From assembly GCA_031376285.1 (NCBI GenBank), contig JANMDN010000021.1, forward strand, positions 1-64,000: 64,000 bases of DNA, given 5' to 3'. The notes beneath the pieces were generated by a model. It did no database searches. It was not told where the DNA came from and saw only the letters and a list, made by a program, of their open reading frames with translations. This document shows, piece by piece, positions 60,372 to 64,000 of the stretch (positions within the stretch are counted from its first letter, which is position 1; every line of letters begins with the position of its first letter). The stretch is from JANMDN01 sp031376285. Its GTDB lineage: Bacteria; Actinomycetota; Thermoleophilia; Miltoncostaeales; Miltoncostaeaceae. Made by a program: the position numbers and the translations under genes.

Positions 60372-60407
60372 TCGCTGGTTCGAGTCGGGACGGGCTCGAA
60401 CCAGCGA
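60372..60407. terminator. Perfect 13-bp stem-loop
   Basis: TCGCTGGTTCGAG pairs exactly with CTCGAACCAGCGA around a 10-base GC loop, 18 bases after the FN3 gene stop. Most likely its terminator, though no T-run follows. The GGTTCGA sequence resembles a tRNA T-arm, but no tRNA can be folded around it. Confidence 0.65.
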
Positions 60408-60506
60408 CCGGCCTCGCTACTCCGAGCGTGGCTTTCGCCGGCGTGGCCAACAGTGGAACGGTGGCGCCGCCGCCTGGCATCGGTTGACCCTGGAGCCGTT
60501 CCGGCC

Positions 60507-60917
60507 TCACTGCCCGAGTTGCGCCGCCAGGCCTGCCGTGTCGACGATGTTCCAGTGCTCGGCGATCTGGCCGTCGCGGTAGCGGATGAAGTCCATCACC
60601 CGGATCGTGGCGCGCTTCCCGGTGGGGGGCTGGCCGAAGAACTCGCCGCTATTGGTACCCGTAAAGGTCTTGTAGGTGGCGACCATGTCGCCATCGCAGA
60701 CCATGTGAACCACCTGCGCGTCATGGTCGGGGAAGCCCTGCCGGATCGCGCCAAGGATGGCGCGCACGCCGTCGGCGCCGTCCGGCAGGCCGGGCGGTTT
60801 CGAGTGGTCGACGAACTCGGTGTGGACGAACTCGTCAATCCGGTCAAGTTGCCCCTCGCCCTGGACGGTCTCCACGAACTGCTGCTGACGGTCGCGGATT
60901 TCGCTTGCGTTCATCAT
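60507..60917 (-). CDS. SnoaL-like/ester cyclase family protein (NTF2 fold)
   Basis: 136 residues. NTF2-like small alpha+beta barrel: QQFVETVQGEGQLDRIDEFV, FVHTEFVDHSKPPGLPDGAD, MVATYKTFTGTNSGEFFG and MDFIRYRDGQIAEHWNIVD. The His/Asp/Arg pattern is that of SnoaL-type proteins; substrate unknown. Its promoter (TTGACA, 17 bases, GACAAT) places the transcription start at or one base before the ATG, so the mRNA may be leaderless. Divergent from a MarR regulator. Confidence 0.85.
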   Translation of the reverse strand: MMNASEIRDRQQQFVETVQGEGQLDRIDEFVHTEFVDHSKPPGLPDGADGVRAILGAIRQGFPDHDAQVVHMVCDGDMVATYKTFTGTNSGEFFGQPPTGKRATIRVMDFIRYRDGQIAEHWNIVDTAGLAAQLGQ

Positions 60918-60924
60918 GCAGATT

Positions 60925-60953
60925 ATTGTCAAGGCTCTTGCCTACTTTGTCAA
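60925..60953 (-). promoter_or_regulatory. Promoter of the SnoaL-like gene, overlapped by TTGTCAAG repeats
   Basis: On the minus strand: -35 TTGACA at 60953-60948, exactly 17 bases spacer, -10 GACAAT at 60930-60925. The plus strand reads TTGTCAAG twice, 21 bases apart, enclosing CAAGGCTCTTG. This duplicated motif overlapping both promoter boxes is a plausible operator of the adjacent MarR protein. Confidence 0.5.
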
Positions 60954-60966
60954 GTACCTTCCCTAT

Positions 60967-61455
60967 GTGACCTTCGACGCCGCTGCCGTCCGTGCCCGTC
61001 GTGAGGAGATGCTCCTTCGCCTGCTCTTTCGGGCGACGCATGTGATGAACGCCGAGATGGCGCGCCGCATCCGCGCCCGCGGGCACGCCACGTTCCAGCC
61101 GACCTTCACGACACTCCTGGCCCACATCGACACGGAGGGCACGTCGATCTCCGAGCTCGCTCGGCGGGCCGGTGTCTCGCGGCAGGCAGTCAGCCAGCTC
61201 GTGCGCTCGATCGAGCTGGGAGGGTTCGTCGAGCGCCGGGCCAACCCGGCGGATGGGCGGAGCGTGATCGTGCGCCACACCGATGCCGGCCGGCAGCTCC
61301 TCGTCGACGCGCTCGGGATCATGACGGCAATCGAGCAAGAGTACGCGGCCCTGATCGGCGACGACGAGGTCACCGAGCTAAGACGACTCCTCGATCGCCT
61401 ACTCGCGAAGGTTGACCCAACGGGCGCGCTGCGGCCAGCGAGCGGTGAATCGTGA
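60967..61455 (+). CDS. MarR-family transcriptional regulator
   Basis: 162 residues from the GTG at 60967 (an ATG at 60916 would overlap the divergent gene's start). Winged helix: FTTLLAHIDTEGTSISELAR and RRAGVSRQAVSQLVRSIEL (recognition helix), wing RRANPADGRSVIVRHTDAGR. C-terminal dimerisation helices include LRRLLDRLLAKVD. Its probable target is the divergent SnoaL-like gene and itself. Confidence 0.88.
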   Translation: MTFDAAAVRARREEMLLRLLFRATHVMNAEMARRIRARGHATFQPTFTTLLAHIDTEGTSISELARRAGVSRQAVSQLVRSIELGGFVERRANPADGRSVIVRHTDAGRQLLVDALGIMTAIEQEYAALIGDDEVTELRRLLDRLLAKVDPTGALRPASGES

Positions 61456-61755
61456 CGGGCGGCGCCTGCGCGATCAAGCTGAGCGGACTCATGGTGAGCA
61501 TTCTGGTGCCAATGGCGACGACGTCACCCAGGTCGGCCGGCGCAGCCGCACAGACCGATGACCGGCAACGATCAGCTCGTCCATGCCACGCGACGTGAAC
61601 CCTTCACCAAGGGCTTGCCGGCCGGCCTCGACGGGAAGCTCACTGGCGTGGAACTCCGGGATCGCACGTCCCGCCGTCGACGTACCGCGTAGATCGAGCG
61701 CCGGTTTTGACGGTGAAGCGCCCGGGTGCCCCGGTTCGGGATGAATGCGGCGAGA
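61456..61755. other. Intergenic stretch, possible minus-strand gene relic
   Basis: 300 bases between the MarR gene and the mazF-type gene. A minus-strand frame reads AIPEFHASELPVEAGRQALG followed by EGFTSRGMDELIVAGHRS, which looks protein-like in composition, but it has no start, runs into unlike sequence on both sides and matches no family that I recognise. I treat it as a possible relic only. Confidence 0.3.
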
Positions 61756-62082
61756 TCAGGCGCGGCAATCGACGGCCACGGCGAGCGCAGCGCAGATCTC
61801 GCGCATCTTTTCGTCGCTGAGGCGACCGAGGCGCTCAACCAGCACTCCGATCGAAACGCTCTCAACCGAGTCCAGGTTCACCGCGCTGCGCCGTCCGATC
61901 GGGTCCTCTCCGGGGTCGAGGACAACTTCGCTCGGCAGTCCGCGGATGGTTGTGGTGCACGGGGCGACAAGCGCGCGACGCAGGCGCGGAATCGCGACAT
62001 CACGCGACAGCACGACGACAGGCCGACGTCCGATCTCCGGCGGTTCGCACCACCACAGCTCACCGCGCAATGGTGTGGCCAC
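61756..62082 (-). CDS. MazF/PemK-type endoribonuclease toxin
   Basis: 108 residues. MazF signatures: MATPLRGELWWCEPPEIGRR, RPVVVLSRDVAIPRLRRALV and GRRSAVNLDSVESVSIGVLV. Expected to cleave mRNA at short sequences. Lies 3 bases after its antitoxin gene. Arg and Asp/Ser residues of the active loop are present. Confidence 0.85.
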   Translation of the reverse strand: MATPLRGELWWCEPPEIGRRPVVVLSRDVAIPRLRRALVAPCTTTIRGLPSEVVLDPGEDPIGRRSAVNLDSVESVSIGVLVERLGRLSDEKMREICAALAVAVDCRA

Positions 62083-62085
62083 GGT

Positions 62086-62322
62086 CTAGGTCGCCCCAGC
62101 CGCCCGACGGAACGCCGCCAAGTCCCCCCACTCGTCCGGTTCATCAAGCGGGTGCGTCTCGTACGCAAGGTACGCAGCGTCGCTCTCGGCTGCTCGATGG
62201 CGCTCAAGGAACGCTTGAAGTGCCTCGTCAAGTAGGGCCGAATCCGGCGATCCGACCCGAACGCTCCGCGCGTTGGCGAGCAGCGCCTGGTCTACCGTGG
62301 TACTGACCCGAACACGTGCCAT
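62086..62322 (-). CDS. Ribbon-helix-helix antitoxin, MazE-like
   Basis: 78 residues. RHH-type N-terminus MARVRVSTTVDQALLANARS, then LLDEALQAFLERHRAAESDA and an acidic/aromatic C-terminal tail (YETHPLDEPDEWGDLAAFRR) that would bind MazF. ATG at 62322 fits the family; the frame is open further upstream without similarity. The upstream 195 bases (62323-62517) hold its promoter and no other gene I can support. Confidence 0.83.
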   Translation of the reverse strand: MARVRVSTTVDQALLANARSVRVGSPDSALLDEALQAFLERHRAAESDAAYLAYETHPLDEPDEWGDLAAFRRAAGAT

Positions 62323-62517
62323 GCGCAAATCATGCCACAGATATGCCATGTATGGGCCAACCCGTTGCCAAATGGGTCCGGCGCGCGAAGTGGCCCAGGC
62401 CACGCCGTCCCGAGTGACGCTACGAGAGCAGCGATCCGTTGCTTGGTTCTTGGCTCTGGTTCCAGCTCATCGCTGGGTTGCCGCCCGGCCGGACGGCAAC
62501 CCAGGATGCGGCTGGCC

Positions 62518-64000
62518 TCAGCCGGTGACGAGCGGGGACACCGCGACCGCGTCGGCGACTTGGGTCGCGGCACGGGCGGTGGCCGGTGCGGCGTTTGCCG
62601 CCTTAGCGGTGGCGATGTTGACGAGACGCCCTCGTGCCGTGGTGGCGATGCGGACGCTGATTTGGACGGTCCGAGTCCCGCCGGGCCGGATATCGCCGAG
62701 GCTGACAACGACGGTGCCCTTCGCGATCCTGACCTTGCCGCTCCGTGCGAGAGCGCGCTTGCCGACGAGCGTCATCCCTACCGGCAGCACGTCCTGAACA
62801 ACGACCGATCGCGCGGCGACCGGGCTTGACCGTGGAACGCTGACCCGCACCGTGTAGGTCACCGTCGTTCCGACCGTCGCCTTCCTCGGGCCGGACTTTG
62901 CGATGGTCAACCGGGCCGTCGACAGGGTCGCGACGACCGGCAGGATCTGTACGGCCGCAACGGACTCGTTGTTCGCGGGATCGGGATCGGCGGTGGCCGC
63001 CGACACGCGAGCGACGTTGCGGACCTCGCCGGCGCCCGAGAGCGTGGCCTCGATCCGCACGGTGGCGCTCGCCCCCGGTGCGATGGCGCCGAGCTGGCAC
63101 TCGACCGCGCCCGAGCAGGTGCCCTGGCTCGGCGTCGCACGGACCAGCGTTAGACCGGCGGGAAGCGCATCGGAGATCGTCACTCCCGATGCCACCGACG
63201 GACCGCGATTGGTGGCGGTCAGGGTGAAGGTGACGCCCGTGCCGCGGTCGCCCGACGTCCGATCGGCGGCTTTCACGAGGACGAGGTCCGCACTCGGAAC
63301 GAGGGCGTCAGCGTCGGTTGCGGTGTTGTTTACCGGATTCGGATCAACGCCCGCCGGCCCGGTGACCGTCGCGGTATTCGCAAGAACGCCCACCGCATCC
63401 GCCGCGATGTTCGCTTTGAACGTGTAGACGACCTTCTTGCCGGCGGGGATCGCGACGACGTCGGAGATGGCGCCCGAGCCCGAGGCACACGTTGCTCCGG
63501 GATCCGGCACACAGGTCCATGTCGCACCGGCAAGTGACGCCGGGATCGGGTCGCTGACCGTGGCGTTCACCACATCCGAGGGGCCGCTGTTTGAGACCGT
63601 GACCGTGTAGGTCACGCCCGTCCCCGGCACCGCCGAGGTCTGCCCGTCCGTCTTGACGACTGACAGGTCAGACATTGGCGCCGGGCGATCCGTGTCTGTT
63701 GCGGAGTTGTTCTCCGGGTTCGCGTCCTTGACGTCCACCGCCTGGGCGCTCGCCGTATTGACGAGGCTGCCCGTCGCCGAGGGGCTCACCGTTCCAGTGA
63801 CCGTAATCCTGAGCTTCGCCTGCGCGCTCCCTGGCAGAGACGCACCGCTGATGGCGACGTTGCCGGTCCCGGACGCAACCTGACCGCAGGAGGCGCCACC
63901 CGACCCAACGCAGGTCCACGTCGCGCCGCTGATCGCCGCGGGAATCTGGTCGGTCACCGTCACGAAACTCGCCGGGGCGGCATTCTTGTTCGCGACCTCG
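62518..64000 (-). CDS. DUF11-repeat surface protein, C-terminal part (continues past the right edge)
   Basis: At least 494 residues are encoded here; the frame is open to base 64000, so the N-terminus is missing. At least four DUF11/conserved-repeat units appear: ADLVLVKAADRTSGDRGTGV, LSVVKTDGQTSAVPGTGVTY, LTIAKSGPRKATVGTTVTYT and one at the edge. Each carries the NTATV/NxxAxV ... DPxPxNN pattern (VTGPAGVDPNPVNNTATDAD). Ends PLVTG with no LPXTG sorting signal or membrane anchor. A large secreted beta-repeat protein. Confidence 0.85.
   Translation of the reverse strand, partial: EVANKNAAPASFVTVTDQIPAAISGATWTCVGSGGASCGQVASGTGNVAISGASLPGSAQAKLRITVTGTVSPSATGSLVNTASAQAVDVKDANPENNSATDTDRPAPMSDLSVVKTDGQTSAVPGTGVTYTVTVSNSGPSDVVNATVSDPIPASLAGATWTCVPDPGATCASGSGAISDVVAIPAGKKVVYTFKANIAADAVGVLANTATVTGPAGVDPNPVNNTATDADALVPSADLVLVKAADRTSGDRGTGVTFTLTATNRGPSVASGVTISDALPAGLTLVRATPSQGTCSGAVECQLGAIAPGASATVRIEATLSGAGEVRNVARVSAATADPDPANNESVAAVQILPVVATLSTARLTIAKSGPRKATVGTTVTYTVRVSVPRSSPVAARSVVVQDVLPVGMTLVGKRALARSGKVRIAKGTVVVSLGDIRPGGTRTVQISVRIATTARGRLVNIATAKAANAAPATARAATQVADAVAVSPLVTG

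Noticed and set aside
60372..60407. tRNA gene suggested by GGTTCGA near the FN3 gene
   Set aside because: No acceptor, D-arm or anticodon arm can be formed; it is a simple 13-bp inverted repeat.

Overview
The window is a dense, high-GC bacterial chromosome segment with many GTG, some TTG and apparently some CTG starts, and with translationally overlapped operons. The gene set is aerobic, respiratory and monoderm-like: a heme-copper oxidase operon, Ccm system I cytochrome c maturation, a homodimeric E1 pyruvate dehydrogenase, glycolate oxidase GlcDEF and an IclR regulator. This suggests Actinomycetota, and the style of fusions makes class Thermoleophilia my best guess. That placement is inference; there is no rRNA or other decisive marker. 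I saw no rRNA, tRNA, CRISPR array or intact transposase.

Layout. 1-0.85 kb: a dispersed repeat and a VapBC toxin-antitoxin pair. 1.0-8.4 kb (minus strand): one tightly coupled operon ubiA-ccmABCD-MET8-hemA-hemC-cobA/hemD, which joins cytochrome c maturation, siroheme/heme synthesis and a quinone prenyltransferase. 8.5-13.7 kb: a second toxin-antitoxin pair, an M23 peptidase, a membrane-fused spermidine synthase-like protein, a haloacid dehalogenase-like protein, two palindromic repeats and a VanX-type dipeptidase. 13.8-22.0 kb: the oxidase (cytochrome c-cupredoxin lipoprotein, CoxC, CoxA with a soluble C-terminal fusion, CoxB), plus heme O synthase, an MFS carrier and a small membrane protein. 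22.2-28.7 kb: a MOSC/FAD-oxidoreductase/MFS operon facing a permease-GGDEF-HD-GYP fusion. 28.9-36 kb: GlcDEF, Sco1, an exported agmatine deiminase-like protein and a beta-CASP ribonuclease.

36-43.7 kb: two tiny genes, an SDR, an alcohol dehydrogenase/DUF59/amidohydrolase set of the type that accompanies propane-type diiron monooxygenases (no monooxygenase is present), its divergent IclR regulator, two more palindromic repeats, OsmC, a nitroreductase and a pirin. 43.8-51.7 kb: a two-component system, a DUF952 protein and the pyruvate dehydrogenase genes. 51.9-62.3 kb is a patchier, accessory-looking stretch: a BNR/MoaD pair, an HNH relic, CorA, a zinc-ribbon pair, a Fic relic, the second copy of the 138-bp repeat, a methyltransferase, an FN3 secreted protein, a divergent SnoaL/MarR pair and a MazEF pair. 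62.5-64 kb: a DUF11-repeat surface protein that runs off the right edge.

Together the central genes supply quinone, heme, cytochrome c and the terminal oxidase, with copper delivery (Sco1), and feed them electrons from glycolate and pyruvate. The features most worth a second look are the permease-GGDEF-HD-GYP fusion, the CoxA C-terminal fusion, a dispersed 40-nt palindrome present as two tandem pairs, CTG starts inside overlapped operons, and two probable single-base frameshifts.
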